From: CAIWHR01 sp963717695
GTDB lineage: Bacteria > Pseudomonadota > Gammaproteobacteria > Burkholderiales > Casimicrobiaceae
Reading direction: 5' to 3'
Assembly: GCA_963717695.1 (NCBI GenBank)
Contig: CAVQWR010000007.1
Span: 248,001 to 312,000, forward strand
Length of the DNA stretch: 64,000 nucleotides
The position numbers and the translations under genes were made by a program. Under the pieces are notes generated by a model. It saw only the letters and a program-made list of their open reading frames with translations. It was not told the origin of the DNA and searched no databases. This document shows positions 26,672 through 36,369 of the stretch, one piece after another. Numbering within the stretch: the first letter of the stretch is position 1; every line of letters starts with the position of its first letter.

Positions 26672-27238
26672 TCACCGCGCGGGCGCGCCGGTGCCCTGCG
26701 GGGCGGCGGGAGGGGGTGCCGCCGGTGTGCGCTGAGGCGCCGAGCCGGGCGAAGCCCCCGTGCCGGCGGGCATGCGCGCCGATGGACCCGCAGGCGGGGG
26801 CGCCTTGGTGGCCAGCTCGCGTTTCTTCTCGGGCGGCAGGCTGGAATACTCCTCCCACCTCTGGCGGACCTCCTGCTTCTTCTCGGGCGGCAGCTGCTTC
26901 ATCGCCTTGTACTGCTCGCGCGCCGCCTGGCGCTGCTGGGGCGTGAGCTCCGCCCACGTGCGCATGTTGGTGCGCACCTTTTCCTGCTCGTCGGGAGAAA
27001 GCTTCGGATACCTCTGGGCGATGCTGCGCCACTTCTGCTTGCGCTGCGCGTCGAACTTGTCCCAGTCGCCGGCGAGCGGTGCCAGCACCTGCTTCTCTGC
27101 GGCCGGGAGCTCCGCCCACGACGGCGAGCGCAGGGCGACGGGCGGCTGCGCGAATGCGTTCGCCACCAGCGCGGCGGCGAGCGCGACGATCGCGAAGGCG
27201 CCGCGGATCAGTCGTCGTCGCCGGCGTGCTTCAGCCAA
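26672..27238 (-). CDS. DUF3106 exported protein
   Basis: About 188 residues. A basic start and hydrophobic segment (LIRGAFAIVALAAALVANAFA) form a signal peptide. A charged helical domain with repeated LPAAEKQ, LSPDEQEKVR, LTPQQRQAAREQY and LPPEKKQEVRQRW units follows, then a proline/alanine-rich tail. The L-x-P-x-x-[KR/QQ] repeats recall periplasmic CpxP/Spy or heavy-metal sensors, though homology is not established. The start is a TTG at 27238 inside the DUF3619 gene; an internal start is possible. Confidence 0.8.
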   Translation of the reverse strand: MAEARRRRRLIRGAFAIVALAAALVANAFAQPPVALRSPSWAELPAAEKQVLAPLAGDWDKFDAQRKQKWRSIAQRYPKLSPDEQEKVRTNMRTWAELTPQQRQAAREQYKAMKQLPPEKKQEVRQRWEEYSSLPPEKKRELATKAPPPAGPSARMPAGTGASPGSAPQRTPAAPPPAAPQGTGAPAR

Positions 27239-27618
27239 GCCTGGAATCCGTGGTCGAGATAGGCGTCGATCGGCAGGTCGGAGGTGAGGATCGCCGTATC
27301 GGTCTCCGTGATGTCCTGCTGCTGCTGCCACGCCTGCCACTGCTGCCAGGCGAGGCACGCGACCACGATCAGCACGATGCCGAGCCAGAGTTTGCCGCTT
27401 TGCCAGAACGAGCCGCCGCCGCCGGCGGTACCGGTGCCGGCGAACGCATAGCTTCGCGCAAGACCCACTGCCGGAACCCGCTTCGGATCCGCGAGCCGGG
27501 CGAGCGCGTCTTCGCGTGCGAGCTGCAGCCGATAGGCGGTGCCCGGCTTCAGCTCCGCCGCGCCGCGATCGAGGTAACCCGTTATTTTCTTGGCGAAATC
27601 GTCGTCGAAGTTGGTCAT
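27208..27618 (-). CDS. DUF3619 single-pass membrane protein
   Basis: A 136-residue protein: an N-terminal soluble helix region (NFDDDFAKKITGYLDRGAAEL), one membrane segment (KLWLGIVLIVVACLAWQQW) and a short tail. Its ATG overlaps the sigma factor stop (ATGA), so the two are translationally coupled. A small membrane protein coupled to a sigma factor is a natural anti-sigma candidate (inference). The tail SDLPIDAYLDHGFQAWLKH is characteristic of the family. Confidence 0.82.
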   Translation of the reverse strand: MTNFDDDFAKKITGYLDRGAAELKPGTAYRLQLAREDALARLADPKRVPAVGLARSYAFAGTGTAGGGGSFWQSGKLWLGIVLIVVACLAWQQWQAWQQQQDITETDTAILTSDLPIDAYLDHGFQAWLKHAGDDD

Positions 27619-28211
27619 AATTCCACCCCTTTGGCCCGGAGCACCGCGGCCAGGGCATGCACGGCGCGGGAGCAATGTGTCTTCACGCTGCCCTCGGAAC
27701 ATCCCATCGCGACGGCGGTCTCCGCAACGTCGAACTCTTCCCAGTAACGTAGCAGGAACGCTTCCCGTTGACGCGCCGGCAGCTTCGACAGCGCCTGTTC
27801 AATTGTGGCCATGATCTCGGCCTGTTCGAACTGTTCTGCCGGATCCGCGTTGGCGTTCGAGTCCGACTTGGCCCGCAAGGTTTCGAGCGGGTCGAATTCG
27901 TCGTCCTTTTCCTCGCCACGGCCGAGTGCGGACAGCACCGTCGTCCAGGTCGTCCGCACCTTCTGGCGGCGGAAGTGGTCGTTGATGGTATTTTGCAGAA
28001 TCCGCTGAAAAAGCATCGGCAGCTCGGCAACCGGCTTGTCCGAATACTTTTCGGTCAGCTTCAGCATCGCGTCCTGGACGATGTCGAGCGCCGAGTGTTC
28101 GTCGCGGAGCGCGAACATCGCCTGCTTGAAGGCACGGCGCTCGACCTCCGCGAGGAAGGCCGAAATTTCCTTGAAGGTGGCCAGAATGGATCCGTTGGAT
28201 GGGTGCGGCAA
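27615..28211 (-). CDS. RNA polymerase sigma factor, sigma-70/ECF-like
   Basis: About 198 residues. Region 2 is seen as ALRDEHSALDIVQDAMLKL and LPMLFQRILQNTINDHFRR. Region 4 is QALSKLPARQREAFLLRYW followed by VAETAVAMGCSEGSVKTHC, the helix-turn-helix that reads the -35. A variable acidic linker joins them. No ATG lies near the N-terminus; I chose the TTG at 28211, but an alternative start beside FKEISAFLAEV is possible. The likely promoter is the TATAAT at 28288-28293. It heads the DUF3619-DUF3106-RDD run. Confidence 0.88.
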   Translation of the reverse strand: MPHPSNGSILATFKEISAFLAEVERRAFKQAMFALRDEHSALDIVQDAMLKLTEKYSDKPVAELPMLFQRILQNTINDHFRRQKVRTTWTTVLSALGRGEEKDDEFDPLETLRAKSDSNANADPAEQFEQAEIMATIEQALSKLPARQREAFLLRYWEEFDVAETAVAMGCSEGSVKTHCSRAVHALAAVLRAKGVEL

Positions 28212-28287
28212 CGCGCCGCATGACGTCCGGTCCGGTCCGCAAGGCCCGGATTTCGGCCGCAAGGCGGCGCGCCCTGCGTATGTTCCG

Positions 28288-28293
28288 ATTATA
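28288..28293 (-). promoter_or_regulatory. -10 box TATAAT upstream of the sigma factor gene
   Basis: On the minus strand a perfect TATAAT lies 77 bases before the chosen sigma factor start. No clear sigma-70 -35 is seen at 17 bases, so another form of the promoter, or autoregulation, is possible. Confidence 0.45.
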
Positions 28294-28333
28294 GGGTGGC
28301 GTCGCCGATACGCGGTTGTGCACTGCAATGCAC

Positions 28334-28362
28334 TTGACCTCCACGTCGGCGGCAGGTAAGGT
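28334..28362 (+). promoter_or_regulatory. Promoter of ilvB (TTGACC-N17-TAAGGT)
   Basis: A sigma-70 promoter with a 17-base spacer lies about 240 bases before ilvB. The transcribed leader (about 28370-28603) is long, but I found no short frame rich in Ile, Leu or Val codons, so classical attenuation is not supported. The rest of the 28212-28603 gap holds no recognisable gene. Confidence 0.5.
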
Positions 28363-28603
28363 TTTGGGGTCGGCCGGAGACGGCTGATGCTGTGATGCAA
28401 CAGCGGTCGCAAATCCCCTCCGTGGATGCCACAAGCGTCGTCGGAGCACCCTCCGGGAGCGGCCGGCAGTTCCCAAATTCGGCTTTCTACCCGATCCAAG
28501 CCTTGGTGGGCGCGTTCATCCCCTCTCACGCGCCATGTGGTTTCGCGATTCCCCGCGCGCACGCTCGGCCGGGGCGGCAACCCCTTACCTACAGGGCCAC
28601 GAC

Positions 28604-30310
28604 ATGCAACTGACGGGTGCGGAAATCGTCATCCGCTGCCTCCAGGAAGAAGGCGTCGAGTACGTCTTCGGCTATCCGGGCGGCGCGGTGCTCAACATCT
28701 ACGACGAGTTCTTCCAGCAGGACAAGGTGAAGCACGTGCTGGTCCGGCACGAGCAGGGCGCGGTGCACGCGGCCGACGGCTACTCGCGCTCGAGCGAGAA
28801 GATCGGCGTCGCGCTGGTGACCTCCGGTCCCGGCGTCACCAATGCGGTGACCGGCATCGCAACCGCGTACATGGACTCGATCCCGATCGTGATCATCACC
28901 GGCCAGGTGCCGACGCACGCGATCGGCCAGGATGCGTTCCAGGAGTGCGACACGGTCGGCATCACGCGTCCGTGCGTCAAGCACAACTTCCTCGTGAAGG
29001 ACGTGAAGGACCTCGCCGTCACGATCAAGAAGGCGTTCTACCTCGCGGCGACGGGACGGCCCGGCCCGGTTCTGGTCGACATCCCGAAGGACGTCACGCA
29101 GGCGTCGACCGAATTCGTCTATCCGAAGACAGTGTCGCTGCGCTCGTACAATCCGGTCACCAAGGGCCACGCCGGGCAGATCAAGAAGGCGGTCCAGCTG
29201 CTGCTCGATGCGAAGCGGCCGATGGTCTACAGCGGCGGCGGCGTCATCCTCAACAACGCAGCCTCGCAGCTGACGCGCTTCGTGCGGCTGACGGGCTTCC
29301 CCTGCACGAACACGCTGATGGGCCTCGGCGGCATTCCGGGCACGGATCCGCAGTTCACGGGGATGCCGGGCATGCACGGCACGTACGAGACGAACATGGC
29401 GATGCAGAACTGCGACGTGCTGATCGCGATCGGCGCGCGCTTCGACGATCGCGTCATCGGCAATCCGCAGCATTTCTTCCGCGCGGATCGCAAGATCATC
29501 CACATCGACATCGACCCGTCGTCGATCTGCAAGCGGGTCCGCGTCGACGTTCCCATCGTCGGCTACGTCGCCGACGTGCTGGAGGAGATGATCAGGCTGA
29601 TCGAGTCCTCGCCGCAGAAGCCCGACCCGGCCGCGCTGAAGGCGTGGTGGAGCGACATCAAGGAGTGGCAGCGCAAGGATTGCCTCCGGTTCGACACGAA
29701 GAGCGCGCTGATCAAGCCGCAGGCCGTGATCCAGAAGCTCTACGAGCTCACCAAGGGCGACGCCTTCATCACCTCCGACGTCGGCCAGCACCAGATGTGG
29801 GCCGCGCAGTACTACAAGTTCGACAAGCCGCGGCGCTGGATCAACTCCGGCGGGCTCGGCACGATGGGCTTCGGGCTGCCGGCGGCGATGGGCGTGACGC
29901 TCGTCAATCCGGGCGCGACGGTCGCGTGCGTCACCGGCGAGGCGTCGATCCAGATGTGCATCCAGGAGCTCTCGACCTGCAAGCAATACCACCTGCCGAT
30001 CAAGATCGTGAACCTCAACAACCGCTACATGGGCATGGTGCGGCAGTGGCAGGAGTTCTTCTACGGCAACCGCTACGCGGAGTCGTACATGGACGCGCTG
30101 CCCGATTTCGTGAAGCTCGCGGAGGCGTACGGCCACGTCGGCATGAAGATCGAGAAGCCCGGCGACGTCGAAGGTGCGCTGAAGGAGGCGTTCAAGCTGA
30201 AGGATCGGCTCGTCTTCATGGACTTCATCACCGACCAGACGGAGAACGTGTTCCCGATGGTGCCGGGCGGGAAGGGCCTCACCGAGATGATCCTCGCGGA
30301 GGAGCTATGA
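28604..30310 (+). CDS. ilvB: Acetolactate synthase large subunit
   Basis: A 568-residue ThDP-dependent enzyme making acetolactate or acetohydroxybutyrate, the first common step to Val, Leu and Ile. The ThDP glutamate is in EGVEYVFGYPGGAVLNIYDE. Further marks are TSGPGVTNAVTGIATAYMDS, GLGTMGFGLPAAMG and the ThDP motif from GEASIQM to NNRYMGMVRQW. The ATG at 28604 gives family length; an in-frame ATG at 28535 lies upstream but is not needed. It forms an operon with ilvH and ilvC. Confidence 0.97.
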   Translation: MQLTGAEIVIRCLQEEGVEYVFGYPGGAVLNIYDEFFQQDKVKHVLVRHEQGAVHAADGYSRSSEKIGVALVTSGPGVTNAVTGIATAYMDSIPIVIITGQVPTHAIGQDAFQECDTVGITRPCVKHNFLVKDVKDLAVTIKKAFYLAATGRPGPVLVDIPKDVTQASTEFVYPKTVSLRSYNPVTKGHAGQIKKAVQLLLDAKRPMVYSGGGVILNNAASQLTRFVRLTGFPCTNTLMGLGGIPGTDPQFTGMPGMHGTYETNMAMQNCDVLIAIGARFDDRVIGNPQHFFRADRKIIHIDIDPSSICKRVRVDVPIVGYVADVLEEMIRLIESSPQKPDPAALKAWWSDIKEWQRKDCLRFDTKSALIKPQAVIQKLYELTKGDAFITSDVGQHQMWAAQYYKFDKPRRWINSGGLGTMGFGLPAAMGVTLVNPGATVACVTGEASIQMCIQELSTCKQYHLPIKIVNLNNRYMGMVRQWQEFFYGNRYAESYMDALPDFVKLAEAYGHVGMKIEKPGDVEGALKEAFKLKDRLVFMDFITDQTENVFPMVPGGKGLTEMILAEEL

Positions 30311-30439
30311 GCACCGCCGGGCCGTACCAAGGACGACCGTGCGAGCGGGGCGAAGCCCAGGCGCGCAGCGCGCGTCCGCGAGCGTGGGCGGCGGTCAACA
30401 CGGCGCTGACCGATCACCCCGCTCTGTGCCAAGGAGACC

Positions 30440-30483
30440 GCTCGCCCCCCTCTGGGGGGAGAGCGCGAAGCGCTGTCGAGGGG
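30440..30483. repeat. Extragenic palindromic element between ilvB and ilvH
   Basis: Two adjoining hairpins: CCCCCC-TCT-GGGGGG (30445-30459) and AGCGC-GAA-GCGCT (30462-30474), ending GAGGGG. This layout (a C-run/G-run stem followed by a GCGC stem just before a gene) resembles dispersed palindromic repeats common in betaproteobacterial genomes. It could act as an RNA stabiliser or attenuator between the two subunit genes. Copy number cannot be judged from one window. Confidence 0.5.
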
Positions 30484-30492
30484 TTACAAATC

Positions 30493-30984
30493 ATGAGACA
30501 CATCCTCTCGATTCTCGTCGAGAACGAGGCGGGCGCGCTGTCGCGGATCTCGGGCCTCTTTTCCGCGCGCGGCTACAACATCGAGTCGCTCACGGTCGCG
30601 CCGACCGAGGACGCGACGATGTCGCGGATGACGATCGTCACCGTCGGCTCGGACGAGGTCATCGAGCAGATCACGAAGCAGCTCAACAAGCTGGTCGAGG
30701 TCGTGAAGGTGGTCGACCTCACCGACGGCAATCACATCGAGCGCGAGCTGATGCTGGTGAAGGTGCGCGCCGCGGGCAAGGACCGCGACGAGATGAAGCG
30801 CCTCGCCGACATCTTCCGCGGCCGCATTCTCGACGTCACCGACAAGAGCTACACCATCGAGCTGACCGGCACGGGCTCGAAGCTCGACGCGTTCCTGCAG
30901 GCGATCGAGCCCGGCGTGATCCTCGAGACGGTGCGCACCGGCGCCTCGGGGATCGGCCGCGGCGAGCGCATCCTCAAGCTTTGA
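30493..30984 (+). CDS. ilvH: Acetolactate synthase small (regulatory) subunit
   Basis: A 163-residue ACT-domain protein that binds valine and activates the large subunit. The N-terminal ACT motif is MRHILSILVENEAGALSRIS, then RGYNIESLTVAPTED; the C-terminal half starts ELMLVKVRAAGKDRDEMKR. A second in-frame ATG at 30307 overlaps the ilvB stop and would add 62 low-complexity residues across the palindromic element; the short start is preferred because it matches the family. Confidence 0.95.
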   Translation: MRHILSILVENEAGALSRISGLFSARGYNIESLTVAPTEDATMSRMTIVTVGSDEVIEQITKQLNKLVEVVKVVDLTDGNHIERELMLVKVRAAGKDRDEMKRLADIFRGRILDVTDKSYTIELTGTGSKLDAFLQAIEPGVILETVRTGASGIGRGERILKL

Positions 30985-31064
30985 CGCCGGGCGCGAACAC
31001 GGCGCCCGTCACGACCCCCACTGCGCCCGACGCCCGGGCGCATGACTGATCAATGGAGAAGATG

Positions 31065-32084
<1,020 letters not shown>

Positions 32085-32128
32085 GCGCAACCGAGCGACG
32101 AGATGCCGACGATGCACGCCGCCGCGCC

Positions 32129-32438
32129 ATGCGTTCGCACGCGCCTTCGCGCCGGAGCCGCCAGCGCGGATGGGCGGGCCTGCTCGTGCTGCTGATCGCG
32201 CTGCTGATCGTCGGCTTCCTCGCGAAGGACGCGATCGTCAAGTACGGGCTGCTCGGGAAGCACCGTCGTCGGTGCGCCGGCCAAGGGTACGCCCGCGGCG
32301 AGCGCGCCGGCCGCGCCTCCCGGAAGCGCCGCATCGATCCGGTCCGGAACGCCGATCCAGCGCGCGCGCGCCGCCGATGCATTCGTGCAGACGCAATCCG
32401 AAGAGAACAAGCGGCGGATCGACGACGCCGCGAAATGA
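32129..32438 (+). CDS. Small single-pass membrane protein, frameshifted
   Basis: About 102 residues. A basic N-terminus (MRSHAPSRRSRQRGWAG) precedes one helix (LLVLLIALLIVGFLA). After one extra base near 32256 an Ala/Pro/Ser-rich linker and a helical tail (AADAFVQTQSEENKRRIDDA) follow. It starts 44 bases after ilvC and overlaps the next gene by ATGA. The coherent tail in the second frame argues that the gene is real. Function unknown. Confidence 0.5.
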
Positions 32439-32785
32439 ACGAGCGCGCGCCTCGCGGCGGTTGCGACGACCGCGCTGCGGCAAGGCGGAACGCGCGGGCA
32501 GCGAAGGCTCCCCGCCCGCGCACCGGGGCGGCGGGAGCGAAAACGCCATCGCGACGGCGCCTTCCCGCGCTCGACATCGACCGGATCGTCGTGATGCGCG
32601 TCGCGCTCGTCGCGATCGTGCTCGCGTTCCTGTATCTCGTCGTCTGGATCGGTGCCCGCGCGTTCGGCAGCGGTGCGAAGCAGGCGACGCGAATCGACCG
32701 CGTGATCATCGACGCGACGACCACGCAGCCGCCCGCGCCGGCACCGGGCACAAACGCCGGCGCGCCGCGCCGGACGCCGCCGTAG
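32435..32785 (+). CDS. Small single-pass membrane protein, 116 residues
   Basis: A highly basic N-terminal half (rich in Arg and Ala, ending RRRLPALDIDRIVVM), one helix (RVALVAIVLAFLYLVVWIG) and a Pro/Thr-rich tail. Its ATG overlaps the stop of the preceding small membrane gene, so the two are coupled and may act together. No family recognised. Confidence 0.55.
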   Translation: MNERAPRGGCDDRAAARRNARAAKAPRPRTGAAGAKTPSRRRLPALDIDRIVVMRVALVAIVLAFLYLVVWIGARAFGSGAKQATRIDRVIIDATTTQPPAPAPGTNAGAPRRTPP

Positions 32786-32834
32786 CATGGGCTGCGAAGT
32801 ACGGCGCGGCCGGACTCCCCGCACCACCGCCTGC

Positions 32835-32840
32835 TAAAAT
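32835..32840 (+). promoter_or_regulatory. -10 box TAAAAT before psd
   Basis: TAAAAT lies 28 bases before the psd GTG. No strong -35 is visible. It would give the phospholipid genes a start separate from the ilv operon. Confidence 0.35.
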
Positions 32841-32868
32841 CGCCGAATTCCCACTGCGCGCGCCCTCC

Positions 32869-33520
32869 GTGTCCAACTACCCGCATCCGATCCTCGCCCG
32901 CGAAGGCTGGCCCTTCATCGCGATTGCGGTCGTCGTCGCGATCGCGCTTTCCGTCTACGGCTTCTGGATCGTCGCGGTTCTCGCGTGGCTCGCCGCGCTC
33001 TTCATCATCCAGTTCTTCCGCGATCCGCCGCGCGAGGTGCCGCAGCAGGCAAGCGCGGTGCTGTCGCCGGCGGACGGTCGCATCGTCGTGGTCGGCAAGG
33101 CGCGCGACCCTTATCTCGACCGCGACGCGCTGAAGATCAGCGTCTTCATGAACGTGTTCAACGTGCATTCGAACCGCAGCCCGGTCGACGGCACCGTGGC
33201 GGGCGCGTGGTATCACGCCGGCAGCTTCGTCAACGCGGCGCTCGACAAGGCGTCGCTGGAGAACGAGCGCAATGCGCTGCACTTGCAGCGCCGCGACGGC
33301 CGCGACGTCACCTGCGTGCAGGTCGCCGGCCTGATCGCGCGGCGCATCCTCTGCTACGTCGAAGCCGGGCGACGCGCTCGCGCGCGGGCAGCGCTACGGC
33401 TTCATCCGCTTCGGCTCGCGCGTCGACGTCTACCTGCCGCCCGACGCGCGGCCGAAGGTCGCGGTGGGCGACGTCGTCTACGCCACCGAGACGATCCTCG
33501 CGGAGCTTCCGCCGCGCTGA
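32869..33520 (+). CDS. psd: Phosphatidylserine decarboxylase proenzyme (short form), frameshifted
   Basis: Makes phosphatidylethanolamine from phosphatidylserine at the inner membrane. The short bacterial form (about 216 residues) is seen: two N-terminal helices, FFRDPPREVPQ, LSPADGRIVVVGKARDP, NVFNVHSNRSPVDG and CYVEAG. A break at 33367-33369 (CGGC read as CGGGC) follows, then RYGFIRFGSRVDVYLPPDA. FGS supplies the autocatalytic Gly-Ser cleavage site that forms the pyruvoyl group. The start is a GTG. It is followed by pssA, the preceding enzyme of the pathway. Confidence 0.93.
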
Positions 33521-33575
33521 CGGCGCATCCGGCGCGGATCGCCGGCCGCGCCGTTTGTGCTACCGTTGAACCGCC

Positions 33576-34501
33576 ATGGCCGATTTCGACACCCAGCGCG
33601 CGCTGCAGAAGAACCGCATTCGCCGGCGCGGCATCTACCTGCTGCCCGAACCTGTTCACGACCGGCGGCGCTGTTCGCCGGCTTCTACGCGATCGTGCAG
33701 GCGATGAACCTGCGCTTCGACCAGGCGGCGATCGCGATCTTCGTCGCGATGGTCCTCGACGGTCTCGACGGCCGCGTCGCCCGTCTCACGCGCACGCAGA
33801 GCGCGTTCGGCGCCGAATACGACAGCCTGGCCGACATGGTGTCGTTCGGCGCGGCGCCGGCGCTGATCGTCTACGAGTGGGCGCTGAAGGGCATGGGCAA
33901 GCTCGGCTGGATCGCGGCGTTCGTCTACGTCGCGGGCGCCGCGCTGCGGCTCGCGCGCTTCAACACGATGCTCGATGTCGCCGACAAGCGCTGGTTCACC
34001 GGCATCCCGAGCCCGGCCGCGGCCGCGCTCGTCGCCGGCTTCGTCTGGATCGTCGACGACTACAACATCGATCCGGCGGCGCTGCGCTGGTGGGCGTGGG
34101 TCGTGACCGTGTTCGCCGGGCCTCACGATGGTCAGCAACATCCGCGTACTACAGCTTCAAGACGATCAATCTCAAGCAGCAGCGTGCCGTTCCTCGCGAT
34201 CTTCGTGTTCGTGCTGGTGATCGCGCTCCTGTCCTACCAGCCGGCGATCGTGCTGTTCGCCGGCTTCGTCGGCTATGCGCTGTCGGGCTATGCGGCCTCG
34301 ATCTGGCTGGCGCTCGCGGCGGCGGCGCAATCCGCCGTCCGGCCCGATTGGCCCGGGCTGCGCGCGAAGCCCTTGCTTTTGCGGCGAATTCCGGGTATAG
34401 TCCGTGTCATGAGCAGCCTCGCGCACCTCCGTTCCTGCGCTTCCTTGCGATCGCCCTCCTCTGGCGATCTGCTGCTGCTGCTGCGCCCCGCGCGCAGATA
34501 A
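33576..34501 (+). CDS. pssA: CDP-diacylglycerol-serine O-phosphatidyltransferase, frameshifted
   Basis: Makes phosphatidylserine from CDP-diacylglycerol and serine. The CDP-alcohol phosphotransferase motif D-G-x2-A-R-x8-G-x3-D-x3-D is visible as LDGLDGRVARLTRTQSAFG plus AEYDSLADMVSFG. At least five frame changes occur (33648, 33667, 34119, about 34147 and 34183), mostly one extra base; 34119 is again CGGC read as CGGGC. The 3' end is uncertain. The written frame stays open to 34501, but one more extra base would stop it at 34400, giving about 273 residues, nearer the family length. The tail overlaps the promoter and leader assigned to leuA. Confidence 0.88.
34373..34401 (+). promoter_or_regulatory. 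Sigma-70 promoter before the leuA leader (TTGCTT-N17-TATAGT)
   Basis: A well-formed promoter with a 17-base spacer. The -10 ends seven bases before the ATG of the candidate leader peptide, so transcription would begin at or one base before that ATG, leaving no room for a ribosome-binding site. Confidence 0.55.
34409..34501 (+). CDS. leuL: Candidate leuA leader peptide with five consecutive Leu codons
   Basis: A 30-codon frame encodes MSSLAHLRSCASLRS, then SGDLLLLLRPARR. Eight of 30 residues are leucine, five of them consecutive CTG codons at 34470-34484. It sits directly behind a good promoter and 102 bases before leuA. This is the classic design of leucine attenuation, as in the enterobacterial leu leader. 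Caveat: in the sequence as written it shares its frame and stop with the uncertain 3' tail of pssA. Confidence 0.45.
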   Translation: MSSLAHLRSCASLRSPSSGDLLLLLRPARR

Positions 34502-34551
34502 ACCACACCCCCTCAATTCGAGCAGTCCCGTGTCCGTCCTAAGCGACGGAC
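34449..34551 (+). promoter_or_regulatory. Hairpins of the putative leuA attenuator
   Basis: GATCGCC-CTCCTCT-GGCGATC (34449-34469) is a perfect 7-bp stem ending at the first Leu codon, suited to pausing. GTCCGTC-CTAAGC-GACGGAC (34532-34551) is a second 7-bp stem between the leader stop and leuA. No U-run follows the second stem, so termination may need Rho, or the stem may gate the leuA start instead. Confidence 0.4.
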
Positions 34552-34603
34552 GCCGAATGTCGTCAGCGTCGCCCTTGCGGCCGCCCGTTGCCAGGACATT
34601 GCC

Positions 34604-36341
34604 ATGAAGACCGACCCGTGCACGCAAGTATCGCCCGTACACGCCGTTGGCGCTTCCCGACCGGCGCTGGCCCGATCGCACGGATCGACGCGCGCGCCCG
34701 TCTGGTGCAGCGTGGACCTGCGCGACGGCAACCAGGCGCTGATCGAGCCGATGGACGCCGAGCGCAAGGTGCGGATGTTCCGCCTCCTGGTCGAGCTTGG
34801 CTTCAAGGAGATCGAGATCGGCTTTCCGGCGGCCTCGCAGACGGAGCTTCGATTTCGTCCGCCAGCTGATCGACGAGCGGATGATCCCCGACGACGTCAC
34901 CGTGCAGGTGCTGACGCAATCCCGCGAGCCGCTGATCCGGCGCACGTTCGAGGCACTCGAAGGCGCGCGCCGCGCGATCGTGCATCTCTACAACTCGACG
35001 TCGACGACGCAGCGCCGCGTCGTGTTCAACCAGGACCGCGCGGGCATCGTCGCGATCGCCGTAAACGGGGCGAAGCTGATGCGCGAGATCGCCGCGGAGC
35101 ATCCGGCGACCGAATGGACGTTCGAGTACTCGCCGGAGAGCTTCACCGGCACGGAGCTCGATTTCGCCAAGGAAATCACGGATGCGGTGACTGAAGTCTG
35201 GCAGCCGACGCCGCAGCACAAGGTGATCGTCAACCTGCCGGCGACGGTGGAGCTGGCACCGCCGAACGTGTATGCCGACCAGATCGAGTGGATGAGCCGC
35301 AATCTTGCCCGGCGCGACAGCATCGTGCTGTCGGTGCATCCGCACAACGACCGCGGCTGCGGCGTCGCGGCCGCCGAGCTCGCGCAGATGGCGGGTGCGG
35401 AGCGCGTCGAAGGATGCCTTTTCGGCAATGGCGAGCGCACCGGCAACGTGTGCCTCGTCACGCTGGGCCTCAACCTGTTCACGCAGGGGATCGACCCGGG
35501 CCTCGACTTCTCCGACATCAACGGCATCATCCGCACCGTCGAGTACGTGAACCAGCTGCCGGTGCATCCGCGGCATCCCTATGGCGGCGACCTCGTGTTC
35601 ACGGCGTTCTCCGGCTCGCACCAGGACGCGATCAGCAAGGGCCTCGCCGAGCGTGCGCAGCTCCTCGCGAAGGGCGAGGCGTTCTGGGACGTGCCCTACC
35701 TGCCGATCGACCCTGCCGACGTCGGTCGCACCTATGACGCGGTGATCCGCGTCAACAGCCAGTCGGGGAAGGGCGGCGTCGCCTATCTTCTCGAGCGCGA
35801 GTACGGGCTGTCGCTGCCACGCCTTCTGCAGATCGAGTTCAGCCAGGTGATCCAGCGGATCGCGGACGCGACCGGCAAGGAGCTTTCCGCCGCCGAGATC
35901 CGCGCGGTGTTCGACCGCGAGTACGTCGCGGTCGCGGAGCCGCTGCGCTATCTCGATCACCGCGCGCAGCACAACGCGGATGACGGCCGCGTCGAGCAGC
36001 TCGCCGCGCGGCTCGTCGTCGACGGCGCCGAGCGCACCCTCGAAGGGGCGGGCAACGGCCCGGTCGACGCGTTCGTGCGCGCGCTGCGCCACGGCGGCGG
36101 CCTCGACGTTCACGTGCAGAACTATCACGAGCACAGCGTGGGCGCGGGCGAGGATGCGACCGCGGTGTCCTACGTCCAGCTGCGGATCGGCGCCGACCGG
36201 TCCGTGTACGGCGTCGGACTCGATCCCAACATCGTCACCGCGACGCTGAAGGCCGTCGTCAGCGCGGTCGATCGCGCGATCGCGCAGGGCTTCCTCGAAA
36301 AGCCCGATTTCGCGCCGCGTCGCGCGACGGCGGCGGTGTAA
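34604..36341 (+). CDS. leuA: 2-Isopropylmalate synthase, type 2, frameshifted
   Basis: Condenses acetyl-CoA and 2-ketoisovalerate, the first committed step to leucine. About 578 residues. Signatures are VWCSVDLRDGNQALIEPMD, KEIEIGFPAASQTE, HPHNDRGCGVAAAELA and CLFGNGERTGNVCLVTL (metal histidines). The C-terminal regulatory domain that binds leucine is present. One extra base near 34847 shifts the frame just after AASQTE; the second frame resumes FDFVRQLID. The start ATG at 34604 follows the putative attenuator. Confidence 0.95.
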
Positions 36342-36369
36342 CGGACGGCGTCACAGCGCGCCGCGCCCG

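Noticed and set aside
28370..28603. Attenuator leader peptide for ilvB
   Set aside because: Short frames in the leader are not enriched in Ile, Leu or Val codons, and no terminator with a T-run was found.
28589..30136. A 515-codon minus-strand frame opposite ilvB
   Set aside because: Shadow of ilvB; composition dominated by Arg, Asp, His and Val.
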